Numbered from the stretch's first letter, positions 1 to 8,557 are shown. The stretch is DNA of 64,000 nucleotides from SIG587 sp045544035 (GCA_045544035.1 JAZPYE010000013.1:124001-188000), one strand, 5' to 3'. Translations and numbers: made by a program. Notes: generated by a model not told the origin, from the letters alone.

Positions 1-816
1 AATGATAAGACCCGAAACAAAGGCTACAAATGTGTCAAGAACTCCAACGTTTACAGCTTCGCCAAGCAGTGAGCGTTCCTTTCCAATGTAGCTGCCGAAA
101 ATTGCCATTGCACCACAGCCAAGACTAAGTGTAAAAAACGCCTGGGTCATTGCGGCGGTTATAACTTTGGCAAGACCGATTTCCTTCACCTTTTGATGGC
201 TGGGGGTTAGATAAAATGCAAGGCCCTTGTCGCCGCCCTTTAAAAAGATGCTGTTAACCGCTAAAACCAGCATTATTGCAAGCAGGGCGAGCATCATAAC
301 CTTGGTTACCTTTTCAAGTCCCTTTTGCACACCAAGGGAACAAATAAGAAAGCCGGCAACCACAATTATTGCCATAAACAAAATTTGTTCCACAGGGTTT
401 GCCAGCATATTATCGAAAGCCACCGCCACCTCACCCGATGTCATTCCCTCAAATTTACCGAAGGCGGTGGAAAAGAAATAGTTAAGCATCCAACCCGAAA
501 CGCAGGTGTAAAACATCATTAAAATGTAGTTGCCAATAAGGCAAACATAGCCGTGCAGGTGCCATTTTGTGCCCTTTGGTTCAAGCGCCTGATACATTTT
601 AACAGGACTCTTCTGAGAAGCACGACCCACTGCAAACTCCATAACCATAATGGGAACGCCGAAAATTGCTAAAAACAAAAGATAAATAAGAACGAAAATT
701 GCGCCGCCGTTTTGTCCCACCATCCAGGGGAATTTCCATACATTACCAATTCCAATGGCACAGCCCGCACTAAGCAGGATAAATCCTAAACGACTGCCGA
801 GTCTCTCTCTTTCCAA
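1..816 (-). CDS. Sodium-dependent symporter, NSS (SNF) family, 3' part cut by window edge
   Basis: This is an open frame of 272 codons that runs off the left edge. The N-terminus carries the NSS first-helix pattern (GSRLGF, then GIGNVWKFPW), which in this family helps bind Na+ and substrate, and it continues as alternating hydrophobic helices. Family members have 11 or 12 membrane segments and about 450 residues, so roughly 60 percent is visible. They import amino acids or similar compounds with Na+; the substrate cannot be told here. I chose the TTG start because AAGGGAAG lies just upstream and the conserved GSRLGF motif begins at residue 7. It follows a GltS-like carrier by 47 bases and probably shares its transcript. 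Confidence 0.85.
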   Translation of the reverse strand, partial: MERERLGSRLGFILLSAGCAIGIGNVWKFPWMVGQNGGAIFVLIYLLFLAIFGVPIMVMEFAVGRASQKSPVKMYQALEPKGTKWHLHGYVCLIGNYILMMFYTCVSGWMLNYFFSTAFGKFEGMTSGEVAVAFDNMLANPVEQILFMAIIVVAGFLICSLGVQKGLEKVTKVMMLALLAIMLVLAVNSIFLKGGDKGLAFYLTPSHQKVKEIGLAKVITAAMTQAFFTLSLGCGAMAIFGSYIGKERSLLGEAVNVGVLDTFVAFVSGLII

Positions 817-839
817 GAAAACACTTCCCTTAAATCATT

Positions 840-859
840 CGAGCCCCAAAAGGGGCTCG
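840..859. repeat. Hairpin between the two carriers
   Basis: A perfect 8-bp inverted repeat (CGAGCCCC / GGGGCTCG, loop AAAA) fills most of the gap between the GltS-like gene and the NSS gene. A T-rich run follows it on the plus strand, not on the minus strand where the genes are read. It may be an mRNA-processing or partial-termination element, or an antisense terminator. Confidence 0.4.
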
Positions 860-863
860 GCTT

Positions 864-2246
864 TTATTTTTTCTTTCCCTTAAATATTTTACTACGGAAT
901 AGAATAATATTCATAACAACAAAGAATGCCGCTAAAATTATAAGGGTTAAAATGGGCTTAACCGGGGCAAGGGTTGCAAGAAGCATAATTGGGAAGCCGA
1001 AAACAATGGCGGGGAAATTTTGATAAACCAGGTTATCTGCCGCAGGTGTTTTAAACTCACCATCAATTTCACGAAGCAAAATAATTCCCGTGCTGGCGGT
1101 GCCTGTAAGCATTCCGTACATTGCCAAGAACTGCTCCTCAGGGTAATTTTTAAAGAGCGTTTTTGCCACAAAATAGTTATAAACATAGGTAATAACAAAG
1201 CCAACCACACCGAGAACAAGCATAATTCCCCAATATTTTTCCAGCACACCGAGGCGAATCGCAGCAATGCCTGCCACAACCATAATATCATAGAAAAAGT
1301 TGCTGGCTCGGGTCATTAGAAAATCGTTTGTGTATTCCTTTTTAACAATGTTTTTCTTCTTTAAGAATTTAAGCACCGCTTTAACAAGGGTTGCCGCCAA
1401 AACGCCTAAAAGGAAGTTAAAGCCATAAATTACAGACTTCATTCCGGGAAGCAGTTTTCCTAGAAGCGCCATGAGACCGTAAGCCACCATATAAGCCACC
1501 GCTATAAGAGCAATTTGAATGGTTAATTTATCAACGCTTTCCTGCATGGGGATTTCATTTGCCGACTGAATTTTATCGGCAGTGATTTCCCCTTCCTCGG
1601 TTTTATTGGCGCTGAGTTTACCCTTTTTCTTAAGAATAGCAAGGTGAATAACGCCTCCGATGCTGGCGCTTAAAAAGCCAAGAGCGGCAATGGTAAGGCC
1701 AAAACTCTTTCCGCCCACAAAGCCGAAATCATTTTCGTAAATTCCACCGTAGTTTAGCGCCTGGCCTGTTCCCTGACCGTAGCCAAAGGGAAGCAGAATT
1801 CCTGCTGCTGCAAAGAAATCCTTAATGATAAAGCTGGCAACAATGGTAATTCCAAAGCCTACAACCGCCTGCAAGAGATAGGTTGCAACGGTGGTAACAC
1901 CCGTGTTAAAAATTTCAGCCGTTCTCTCCTTTGTCAGCTTCGCATCCGATGATTTAAATGTAGAAGCAATAAAACCGAGAGCTAAAGTATGGTATGTAAT
2001 AATTTCCAGCATTTCGGTGCCGTTAGAGCCGAAAAACGCTGTATCAAACATAGCATCACCTGTGAAAAAATTGTAAATTCCCTCAACAATGATAAGAATG
2101 CCGCCGCCCAAAACCGATACGGGAATAAGCGATTCCCTTAAAGGCTTAATGCTTTTTTTAATAATATTCGCCGCAAGCAAACTCATAAGTAAGACTGCCA
2201 GCAGATTAAAAAAGCCCCAAACACTAGAGTCCCAAAAATTGTTCAT
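864..2246 (-). CDS. Sodium/glutamate symporter-like carrier (GltS family)
   Basis: A 460-residue integral membrane protein with about ten hydrophobic segments. The glycine-rich stretch around residues 155-190 (GYGQGTGQALNYGG, then FGFVGGKSFGL) and a second copy around 385-400 (MYGMLTGTASTGI) match the two inverted halves of GltS-type carriers, which import glutamate with Na+. A long charged cytoplasmic loop lies near residues 205-235. I chose the ATG at 2246 because AAAGGTG precedes it; an in-frame GTG nine bases upstream overlaps that ribosome binding site. The start lies inside the end of the acyltransferase gene (23-base overlap), suggesting coupled translation. The substrate is inferred from the family; this branch is divergent. 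Confidence 0.75.
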   Translation of the reverse strand: MNNFWDSSVWGFFNLLAVLLMSLLAANIIKKSIKPLRESLIPVSVLGGGILIIVEGIYNFFTGDAMFDTAFFGSNGTEMLEIITYHTLALGFIASTFKSSDAKLTKERTAEIFNTGVTTVATYLLQAVVGFGITIVASFIIKDFFAAAGILLPFGYGQGTGQALNYGGIYENDFGFVGGKSFGLTIAALGFLSASIGGVIHLAILKKKGKLSANKTEEGEITADKIQSANEIPMQESVDKLTIQIALIAVAYMVAYGLMALLGKLLPGMKSVIYGFNFLLGVLAATLVKAVLKFLKKKNIVKKEYTNDFLMTRASNFFYDIMVVAGIAAIRLGVLEKYWGIMLVLGVVGFVITYVYNYFVAKTLFKNYPEEQFLAMYGMLTGTASTGIILLREIDGEFKTPAADNLVYQNFPAIVFGFPIMLLATLAPVKPILTLIILAAFFVVMNIILFRSKIFKGKKK

Positions 2247-3441
2247 TTTCTTCACCTTTCAGTATGTTTTTACAGCGGTTATAAATGTTTACGTATTTCA
2301 GCGCATTAAATCGCTTGTCCCCTTTAAGCTGATAAACTCTGCCGCCGAAATAAATGTTACACTTATTTCGGCCAAGCACCGTTACCGCATCGGTGTTCTC
2401 AAAAGGAAAAATCGCTTTTTCTTTTCCGCAGTCAATTTCAATTCGGTCGCCAAACAGCAAAATTTCGGCATTTTGAAACATTTTCTCTTTGCGTTTAAAA
2501 ACAATAACCTCGCTTACATTTGCCTTATCGGCAAACATAGGCTTCTCCTCATAATCCTTAAGACAAAGTTTGTTTACAAAATCCTTTTGGTAATTATACC
2601 AGTCAAGAACAAAGTCGAATGGGAATTCTCCATTTTCACACCTTAGCATTTTATTCTCGCAGTAGGTTATCTCCTTGCCGCATTTGGTGCAGCGAAATTT
2701 ATTACCACTGCTCTCCCACTTTGCAAGACCGCAATCGGGGCAAACATAAATTGCTCGCTCAAGGTACTCGGCTCTTTTTGAGGAGATAAACTCGCAGTCG
2801 GCCACTGCTTCATTAACATAAATACCCTTTTCGATTCGCTCAAAAAGCTCCTCATTTGTCATTTTCTTCATTTCATCAGGCTCAATGATTTCGCTGACAA
2901 AGGCGTGCATTTTGCCTTTTCTTACCACATCACTCCAGCGTGGCTCTGCGCCATAGCCGCCCTCAATTCGGTAAATTGCAACGGGCAAATTTAACTTTTT
3001 GGCAAGGGCCGCAATAGATGGATTCATATATTCCGTTTGACCACTGTAGGTCCTGTTTCCCTCAGGAGCAATGCAGATTGAGCCACCCTCTTTTGCAACA
3101 CGAATGCAGTTCATAACTGCAGTTATGTCGGTGGTTTGTTTTCTTATGGGAATGGGTGCCACCACCCACCTGATAAGATCTGACACAAAGCCCATTGAAA
3201 AAAGGTCCTCAGTAGCCAAATAATAAATCGCCTTTTTAAAGGTCATTCCAACAAAAAATTGGTCAAAGGGCGTTTGGTGATTTAAAAGAATAAGATAGGC
3301 TCTTTTCCTATCTCCACTGAATTTTTCTATTTTAATGTTATATTTGAGTTTCGCAATGGGATAAAGCACAACGTAGGCAAGCGCAGTTACCACCTTGTGG
3401 CGAAATTTTATCCACTTTTTTTGGTTTTTCTTTTTACTCAT
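2224..3441 (-). CDS. 1-acyl-glycerol-3-phosphate acyltransferase-like protein with zinc ribbon
   Basis: Residues 1-210 form a PlsC-type acyltransferase. A hydrophobic N-terminal segment is followed by the catalytic HX4D motif (H55, D60) and the glycerophosphate-binding APEGNR motif at 125-130. PlsC adds the second acyl chain to lysophosphatidate at the membrane. Residues 234-254 carry CxxC...CxxC (C234, C237, C251, C254), a zinc ribbon, followed by a roughly 140-residue tail I do not recognise. At 405 residues the protein is far longer than the usual 200-250. The extra domains may make it a specialised acyltransferase rather than the main PlsC. A sigma-A promoter lies just upstream and two transporters follow. 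Confidence 0.8.
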   Translation of the reverse strand: MSKKKNQKKWIKFRHKVVTALAYVVLYPIAKLKYNIKIEKFSGDRKRAYLILLNHQTPFDQFFVGMTFKKAIYYLATEDLFSMGFVSDLIRWVVAPIPIRKQTTDITAVMNCIRVAKEGGSICIAPEGNRTYSGQTEYMNPSIAALAKKLNLPVAIYRIEGGYGAEPRWSDVVRKGKMHAFVSEIIEPDEMKKMTNEELFERIEKGIYVNEAVADCEFISSKRAEYLERAIYVCPDCGLAKWESSGNKFRCTKCGKEITYCENKMLRCENGEFPFDFVLDWYNYQKDFVNKLCLKDYEEKPMFADKANVSEVIVFKRKEKMFQNAEILLFGDRIEIDCGKEKAIFPFENTDAVTVLGRNKCNIYFGGRVYQLKGDKRFNALKYVNIYNRCKNILKGEENEQFLGL

Positions 3442-3471
3442 AGGCTTCTCCCAAATAAAATTATCAAGAAT

Positions 3472-3500
3472 ATTTTACCACACTACCGTCCTCTTTTCAA
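3472..3500 (-). promoter_or_regulatory. Sigma-A promoter of the acyltransferase operon
   Basis: Read on the minus strand: TTGAAA, 17-base spacer, TAAAAT, about 30 bases before the acyltransferase ATG. Confidence 0.65.
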
Positions 3501-3551
3501 GAAAAAAGAGTTTTTTAGAATGCTTAAAAAATTGTGATGGGAACGCTTCAT

Positions 3552-3573
3552 TTTTGGCGCGCTGAAAGGGACT
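3552..3573. repeat. Exact copy of the tRNA-Arg 3' end (att-like direct repeat)
   Basis: These 22 bases repeat exactly the sequence at 3740-3761, which covers the CCA end, acceptor strand and part of the T-stem of tRNA-Arg. The copies are in the same orientation and 188 bases apart. Such duplications of a tRNA 3' end are what tRNA-targeting integrases leave, but no integrase gene is present. Confidence 0.7.
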
Positions 3574-3700
3574 TTATCGCAGTCGCTTCACTCCTTTGGA
3601 GGAATTTCGTAACAGTCCACTGGACTGTTACTTTGTCGCTCCTTACCTCGCTCTGCTCGGTGTTCACTCCAATTCCTGGTTCGAGTCCCAAAACATAACC
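3574..3700. repeat. Short non-coding cassette with palindrome and T-arm-like end
   Basis: No coding potential is seen. The segment holds a perfect 23-base palindrome at 3609-3631 (arms GTAACAGTCCA / TGGACTGTTAC), embedded in a longer imperfect inverted repeat (about 3597-3641). Near its right end (3678-3690) lies GGTTCGAGTCCC, a typical tRNA T-loop sequence not attached to any complete tRNA. Together with the repeat at 3552-3573 this looks like a small tRNA-associated mobile or repeated element, or the scar of one. Confidence 0.5.
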
Positions 3701-3703
3701 ACT

Positions 3704-3743
3704 AAAACTAAAAGGCCAACCCTTTGGTTGACCTTTTAGTTTT
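3704..3743 (-). terminator. Terminator of the tRNA-Gly/tRNA-Arg unit
   Basis: Inverted repeat with 18-base arms (3704-3721 and 3726-3743, one mismatch) and a four-base loop, beginning at the last base of tRNA-Arg. On the minus strand it ends in TTTTAGTTTT, as expected of an intrinsic terminator; the A-rich arm makes it potentially bidirectional. Confidence 0.75.
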
Positions 3744-3819
3744 GGCGCGCTGAAAGGGACTCGAACCCCCGACCCTCTGCTTAGAAGGCAGATGCTCTAT
3801 CCGGCTGAGCTATCAGCGC
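3743..3819 (-). tRNA. tRNA-Arg (anticodon TCT)
   Basis: A full cloverleaf can be drawn: acceptor GCGCTGA/TCAGCGC, D-arm with GCTCAGCCGG, anticodon stem TCTGC/GCAGA with loop CTTCTAA (anticodon TCT, reads AGA), T-loop TTCGAGT, and an encoded CCA end. It lies 24 bases after tRNA-Gly and probably shares its transcript. Its 3' end is duplicated at 3552-3573. Confidence 0.95.
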
Positions 3820-3843
3820 AAATATTAAATTTGGGCAAAAAAA

Positions 3844-3918
3844 TGGAGCGGGTGATGGGAATCGAACCCACACAGCCAGCTTGGAAGGCTGGAATTCTAG
3901 CCATTGAACTACACCCGC
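3844..3918 (-). tRNA. tRNA-Gly (anticodon TCC)
   Basis: Complete cloverleaf: acceptor GCGGGTG/CACCCGC with discriminator T, anticodon stem CCAGC/GCTGG with loop CTTCCAA (anticodon TCC, reads GGA), T-loop TTCGATT, encoded CCA. First gene of a two-tRNA unit with its own promoter directly upstream. Confidence 0.95.
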
Positions 3919-3935
3919 ATACACTATTTGCCTCA

Positions 3936-3977
3936 AACGGCAAGTTATATCTTACCACATAACTTGCCGTTAGTCAA
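3936..3977 (-). promoter_or_regulatory. tRNA promoter overlaid with a 13-bp inverted repeat
   Basis: On the minus strand, TTGACT (3972-3977), a 17-base spacer and TAAGAT (3949-3954) form a good sigma-A promoter for the tRNA pair. A perfect inverted repeat (AACGGCAAGTTAT and its complement, 3936-3948 and 3959-3971) fills the spacer and the start site, flanking the -10 box symmetrically. It could be an operator, or the residual terminator of clpE, which ends just upstream. Confidence 0.65.
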
Positions 3978-4002
3978 GTGTTTTTATTTGGTTTTTTAAG
4001 GG

Positions 4003-6273
4003 CTATTTAGCCTTGATTACAAGTGAATCGGCAAAATCAACTTGAATTTCTTTTATGCCGTTTTCGCCCTTATCAATTATGATATTAACGATTTCGTTTT
4101 CAATTTCTCTTCTTATCATATTGCGGAGAATTCGAGCGCCCTCTTTTGCTCCATCGCCCTTTTCGGCCAGGTACTCACAAACACTCTCGGTATAGCTTAC
4201 CTTAATATCCTTTTGAAGCATTGCCTCTTTAAGCTCATCAAGCATTAGGCCTGCTATTTTCTCAAGGGAATCCTTTTTAAGGGGTGCGAAAACAACAACC
4301 TCATCAACACGCCCTAGAAACTCGGGGCGCAGGAAATCCTCAAGGGCTTTAATAGCCTTTTCCTTTGAGGCATCCTCCCTGGTTTTGCCAAAGCCCATAA
4401 GAGTATCGGTTTTATCACTTCCCGCATTGGAGGTCATAACTATTATGGTGTTTTCAAAGTTAACGGTGCGACCCTGAGCATCAGTAATGCGGCCATCATC
4501 AAGAATCTGTAAAAGGATATTTAAAACATCGGGGTGCGCCTTCTCAATTTCATCAAACAAAATAACGCTGTAGGGCTTTCTCCTTACCTTTTCGGTAAGC
4601 TGGCCTGCATCATCATAGCCAACATATCCGGGAGGGGCTCCAATAAGGCGGGAAACCGAGTGCTTTTCCATAAATTCCGACATATCAAAGCGGAGCATTG
4701 TCTCAGGAGTTGAGAAAAGCTGCTCGGAAAGCACCTTGACAAGCTGAGTTTTACCAACGCCTGTGGGGCCCACAAAGATAAATGAAGCGGGGCGCTTAAC
4801 AGCAGAGGTTTGCACCCTTGAGCGCTTTACGGCGGCGGTAACAAGGGCTGCAGCCTCATCCTGACCGATGATTTTTTTCTTGATTTCACCTTCAAGATTT
4901 GAAAGCTTTTTAAGGTCGCTTTCCTCAACCTTAACTGCAGGGATACCGGTCCAAAGCTCAATCACCTTTGCCACATCGGAAAAGGTAACCGTATTGTTAG
5001 CGGCAGGCTCGTAAAGACCTTGTGCCGTGGCCTTATATTTTTCAAGATTTGCCTTTAACTTTGCAATTTTTTCATAATCAGGATTTTCAACCTCTTGCTC
5101 TAGATTTTCAAGCTGAAGTGAATAATCCTTGATTTTTTTGTTTGTCACATAAAGTTCATCAATGGCAGGGTTAGCAAGAGCCGCGCAGGCGCAGGCCTCA
5201 TCAAGCAGGTCAATGGCCTTATCGGGCAAAAACCTGTCGGTGACATAACGCTCAGAAAGGGAAACAATTTTTCCAATCATTTCCTCGGGAATTTTAACAT
5301 TGTGATAGCCCTCATAATAGCCCTTAACCCCAAGCAGGATTTTTTCGGCTTCATCGGTTGATGGCTCCTCAATTTTAACAGGCTGGAAGCGCCGCTCTAG
5401 GGCGGCATCCTTCTCGATATATTTTCTATACTCCTTAAATGTGGTTGCGCCGATAACCTGAATTTGGCCACGGGAAAGTGCAGGCTTTAAAATGTTGGCA
5501 GCGTTCATCGAACCCTCGGTGGCATCACCTGCGCCAACAAGGTTGTGAATTTCATCAATGAACAAAATAATGTTGCCTGCCTCTTTGATTTCCTCAACAA
5601 GGCCCTTAACGCGGCTTTCAAACTGACCTCTGAACTGTGTGCCTGCAACGAGTCCTGTCATATCAAGAAGGTAAATTTCCTTATCAAGCAGCCTTGCGGG
5701 GGCAGTGCCATCGGCAATTTTCATAGCAAGACCCTCGGCAATGGCGGTTTTACCTACACCGGGTTCACCGATAAGGCAGGGGTTGTTTTTAGTGCGGCGG
5801 GAGAGAATTTGAATGGTGCGATAAAGCTCATCATCGCGGCCAACAATAACATCAAGTTCTCCCCGCTTTGCGCGGTCATTTAAATTGGTGCAATAGGTCT
5901 CAAGATGGCGCTTGCGCTTTTTTTCCTGCCCTTTTTTGGCGCCCTTCTCCCCTTTTTCCTTTTTATCGGCATTGTCGCTCTTGGGTGCGGTGCCGCCAAA
6001 AATATTGTTAAGGAAAGGAAACGCAGGGGCAGTGCCTAAATCAAAGCCCTCATCATCGTTTTCACCCATAGACATAATATCGCCAAATTGCTCGCTTAAT
6101 TGTTCAATGTCATCATCGGTGATATTCATTTTTTCAAGCATATCATTAATGGGCTTAACGCCCATTTCTTTAGCACAAACAAGACAAAGTCCCTGGGGCT
6201 GGGCGTTGGGCTGACTGGGGTCAGAAATAAACACCATAGCAGGGCGCTTTTTGCACTTGGAACACAAATTCAT
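4003..6273 (-). CDS. clpE: ClpE-type AAA+ unfoldase of the Clp protease
   Basis: A 756-residue double AAA+ ATPase that unfolds substrates for ClpP. The N-terminus has a small zinc finger (C4, C7, C30, C33) in place of the Clp-N repeats of ClpC, which is the ClpE arrangement. A lysine-rich linker follows (about 100-122). The first ATPase module has GEPGVGKT (169-176) and Walker B LFIDEIHNL; a coiled middle domain lies near 375-420. The second module has GPTGVGKT (502-509) and LFDEIEKAHPD. No CtsR or McsAB gene is nearby. It is the last gene of a 19-gene minus-strand run, eight bases after pgsA. ClpE could also be named ClpC-like; the zinc finger favours ClpE. Confidence 0.85.
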   Translation of the reverse strand: MNLCSKCKKRPAMVFISDPSQPNAQPQGLCLVCAKEMGVKPINDMLEKMNITDDDIEQLSEQFGDIMSMGENDDEGFDLGTAPAFPFLNNIFGGTAPKSDNADKKEKGEKGAKKGQEKKRKRHLETYCTNLNDRAKRGELDVIVGRDDELYRTIQILSRRTKNNPCLIGEPGVGKTAIAEGLAMKIADGTAPARLLDKEIYLLDMTGLVAGTQFRGQFESRVKGLVEEIKEAGNIILFIDEIHNLVGAGDATEGSMNAANILKPALSRGQIQVIGATTFKEYRKYIEKDAALERRFQPVKIEEPSTDEAEKILLGVKGYYEGYHNVKIPEEMIGKIVSLSERYVTDRFLPDKAIDLLDEACACAALANPAIDELYVTNKKIKDYSLQLENLEQEVENPDYEKIAKLKANLEKYKATAQGLYEPAANNTVTFSDVAKVIELWTGIPAVKVEESDLKKLSNLEGEIKKKIIGQDEAAALVTAAVKRSRVQTSAVKRPASFIFVGPTGVGKTQLVKVLSEQLFSTPETMLRFDMSEFMEKHSVSRLIGAPPGYVGYDDAGQLTEKVRRKPYSVILFDEIEKAHPDVLNILLQILDDGRITDAQGRTVNFENTIIVMTSNAGSDKTDTLMGFGKTREDASKEKAIKALEDFLRPEFLGRVDEVVVFAPLKKDSLEKIAGLMLDELKEAMLQKDIKVSYTESVCEYLAEKGDGAKEGARILRNMIRREIENEIVNIIIDKGENGIKEIQVDFADSLVIKAK

Positions 6274-6281
6274 AAATTGAT

Positions 6282-6863
6282 TTACTCCTTATTTTCTTCT
6301 TGTGTGGCTGAGGTTGTGTTCTTAAGCACAACCTGCATATATCCCAGCATTGAAAGAATCATGCAAGCAATAGATACCACCTCAAGAATAATTGCAATAA
6401 TAGGGGGAAGAACAGCTATAAACTCCATAAGAACAACATAAATAATAGTGGAATAAATAGCAACAGTGGAAAGCTTGCCCCACCATCTTGCCGACATAGG
6501 CTTAATGAAACCGTTTTTCAGCAGATATGTCGCCGCAATTGCGGTAAGCAATTCCTTAACAAAAAGAACGATAAACATAGGGAGCAGCATTCTGTGTTTA
6601 ATAAGCAGGCAGAAAAGCACCGCCGCCTGGGTTAGTTTATCGGCAATGGGGTCAAGAATTTTGCCAAGCTCGCTCACCATATTAAACCGACGGGCAATAA
6701 ATCCGTCAACCACATCGCTAAGGCCCGACAGCACAATAATGCCAAAGGCAAAAACTTGGTTGTTTTCTATATTATTTGCAAAATATATCGGAACAAACGC
6801 AATAATCAGCGCAATTCTGAAAAAAGAAATAATATTCGGTATTGTAAAAATTTTGTTGTTCAT
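6282..6863 (-). CDS. pgsA: CDP-diacylglycerol--glycerol-3-phosphate 3-phosphatidyltransferase
   Basis: A 193-residue membrane protein with the CDP-alcohol phosphotransferase signature DG(x2)AR(x8)G(x3)D(x3)D (DGFIARR, then GKILDPIADK, about residues 52-76) and further hydrophobic helices. It joins CDP-diacylglycerol to glycerol-3-phosphate, the committed step to phosphatidylglycerol. Cardiolipin synthase-type paralogs share the motif, but length and the position after cvpA fit PgsA. CdsA, which makes the substrate, is encoded at 40414-41247. Confidence 0.88.
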   Translation of the reverse strand: MNNKIFTIPNIISFFRIALIIAFVPIYFANNIENNQVFAFGIIVLSGLSDVVDGFIARRFNMVSELGKILDPIADKLTQAAVLFCLLIKHRMLLPMFIVLFVKELLTAIAATYLLKNGFIKPMSARWWGKLSTVAIYSTIIYVVLMEFIAVLPPIIAIILEVVSIACMILSMLGYMQVVLKNTTSATQEENKE

Positions 6864-6895
6864 TTTCTTTCCCGATTCTTAAAATATATTGTTTT

Positions 6896-7585
6896 TTAAA
6901 TTCCCAAAAAGTTAACGCCTAAAAGTGTGTTTAAATAGCCGCAAATGTAAGAACCTTCCACGGCCTCTAGAATTTTACCGCCTGCAATGGCTCCCACAAA
7001 AATGGCTACGGCGCAAAATACTGCTGCAAAAATCACACCCTTGACTGCGCCGAGCATTCCGCCCAGCACTCGGTTTAGCGTTCCCACAATAGAGAAGGAG
7101 AACAGTTTGTTGAGCATTTTTGCCAAAATTCTCACAACAAAAAGCAAGACAACAAAAATAAGCACGCTCACAATGGTTTTAACAACCGAAACAACGATGG
7201 GTTCTACCACATTTTCGCTAACCGTTTGGGCAACACTTGCGGCACCACCGCCAAGGCTTGAATTAACGTGATTTGTAAGCTCCTCATCGCTTACACCGAA
7301 AAATTCAAGGTTATTTTTTATGAACTTTGGCAGTTTTTCTAAAACCGATTTTGTGGCATCTGCCGTGCTTTCCTCAATGCCCTGCTCAATGGCGGTCATA
7401 ACGGTTGGGCCGACCGCCTTGTCATAAACAAAGTTTGCAACAGGGGTGCTAAAGGTGAAGGAAAGGTAAATAGCGAGCACAAAGCCCACAACCTCTATAA
7501 TCGTTTTAACAAAGCCCTGCTTTGCAGAAATAATTGCAGTAACCGCAATTATAGCAACAATAATTAAATCAAGGATTATACCCAT
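6896..7585 (-). CDS. CvpA family membrane protein
   Basis: A 229-residue protein with four predicted membrane segments: residues 5-25 and 30-45, then 130-155 and 175-200. The GFVKTIIEVVGFVLA repeat near the N-terminus is typical of CvpA. The hydrophilic loop (about 55-115) lies between the helix pairs. CvpA was named for colicin V production, but in Gram-positives it is a general membrane protein of uncertain role. Gaps to its neighbours in the run are 24 and 32 bases. Confidence 0.75.
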   Translation of the reverse strand: MGIILDLIIVAIIAVTAIISAKQGFVKTIIEVVGFVLAIYLSFTFSTPVANFVYDKAVGPTVMTAIEQGIEESTADATKSVLEKLPKFIKNNLEFFGVSDEELTNHVNSSLGGGAASVAQTVSENVVEPIVVSVVKTIVSVLIFVVLLFVVRILAKMLNKLFSFSIVGTLNRVLGGMLGAVKGVIFAAVFCAVAIFVGAIAGGKILEAVEGSYICGYLNTLLGVNFLGI

Positions 7586-7609
7586 TCCTTTTTCCTCCGC
7601 AAAAGTTTT

Positions 7610-8557
7610 TTATTTTTTAAGGGAGATTGCCTTCTTTGCCATTTCGGCAAGTTGGGCACCGCGAAGACCAAACTTATCAAGCAGCTCAGCCGCAGGCGCA
7701 GACCTTCCGAAAACATCGTTAACGCCGAGCTTTAAAACAGGAACGGGATATTCCTCTGTAATAACATCGGCAACGGCACTGCCAAGGCCTCCGATAACCG
7801 AATGCTCCTCAGCGGTAACAATGGCGCCTGTTTCCTTGGCGGCCCTTAAAATAATCTCCTTATCCAAAGGCTTAATGGTTGCAATGTTGATAATTCTGGC
7901 GCTGATACCCTCAGCCTTCAGGATTTCATAAGCCTCAAGAGCCTCGGCAACCATAAGACCGGTTGCAACGATTGTTACATCGCTTCCCTCTTTAAGCTCG
8001 ACACCCTTGCCAATTTCAAAGGTGTAATCATCATCGAAAACAACGGGAACTGCAAGGCGGCCGAAACGCATATAAACGGGGCCATCGTGCTCCATTGCGG
8101 CAAACACTGCCTTTCTTGCTTCAACAGCATCAGCAGGGTTAATAACGGTCATTCCGGGAATTGTGCGCATTAAGGCGATATCCTCACAGCACTGGTGTGT
8201 TGCACCATCCTCACCAACAGAAATACCTGCGTGGGTTGCACCGATGATAACATTTAAGTGAGGGTAACCCACCGAGTTTCTAACCTGCTCAAAGGCTCTG
8301 CCTGCGGCAAACATTGCAAAGGAGCTGACAATTACTCTTTTGCCTGTTGCTGCAATACCTGCAGCGATGCTCACCATATTTTGCTCTGCAATACCGCAGT
8401 TGTAAAAACGCTCAGGGTAAGCCTTTTTAAACACACCCGTTTTAGTTGCTGCCGCAAGGTCAGCATCCATAACGATGAAATCTTTATTTGTTTCGGCAAG
8501 TTCAACAAGTGCGGCGCCATAGGCATCTCTTGTAGCAATTTTTTTAACATCAGCCAT
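7610..8557 (-). CDS. Transketolase, C-terminal subunit
   Basis: A 315-residue protein holding the pyrimidine-binding domain (GIAEQNMVSIAAGIAATG, about residues 57-75, with the glutamate that activates thiamine diphosphate) and the C-terminal transketolase domain (from about 185). With the N-terminal subunit encoded 16 bases upstream it forms a split transketolase, which moves two-carbon units between sugar phosphates in the non-oxidative pentose phosphate pathway. Split transketolases are common in Clostridia and archaea. RpiB, another enzyme of the pathway, is encoded at 51098-51541. Confidence 0.9.
   Translation of the reverse strand: MADVKKIATRDAYGAALVELAETNKDFIVMDADLAAATKTGVFKKAYPERFYNCGIAEQNMVSIAAGIAATGKRVIVSSFAMFAAGRAFEQVRNSVGYPHLNVIIGATHAGISVGEDGATHQCCEDIALMRTIPGMTVINPADAVEARKAVFAAMEHDGPVYMRFGRLAVPVVFDDDYTFEIGKGVELKEGSDVTIVATGLMVAEALEAYEILKAEGISARIINIATIKPLDKEIILRAAKETGAIVTAEEHSVIGGLGSAVADVITEEYPVPVLKLGVNDVFGRSAPAAELLDKFGLRGAQLAEMAKKAISLKK

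Noticed and set aside
227..522. Plus-strand open frames opposite the symporter gene at the left edge.
   Set aside because: They lie wholly antisense to the conserved NSS gene and show no protein-like features; the same holds for the many other antisense frames in the window.
3660..3700. A possible third tRNA on the plus strand.
   Set aside because: Only a T-loop-like sequence is present; no acceptor, D-arm or anticodon arm can be drawn.
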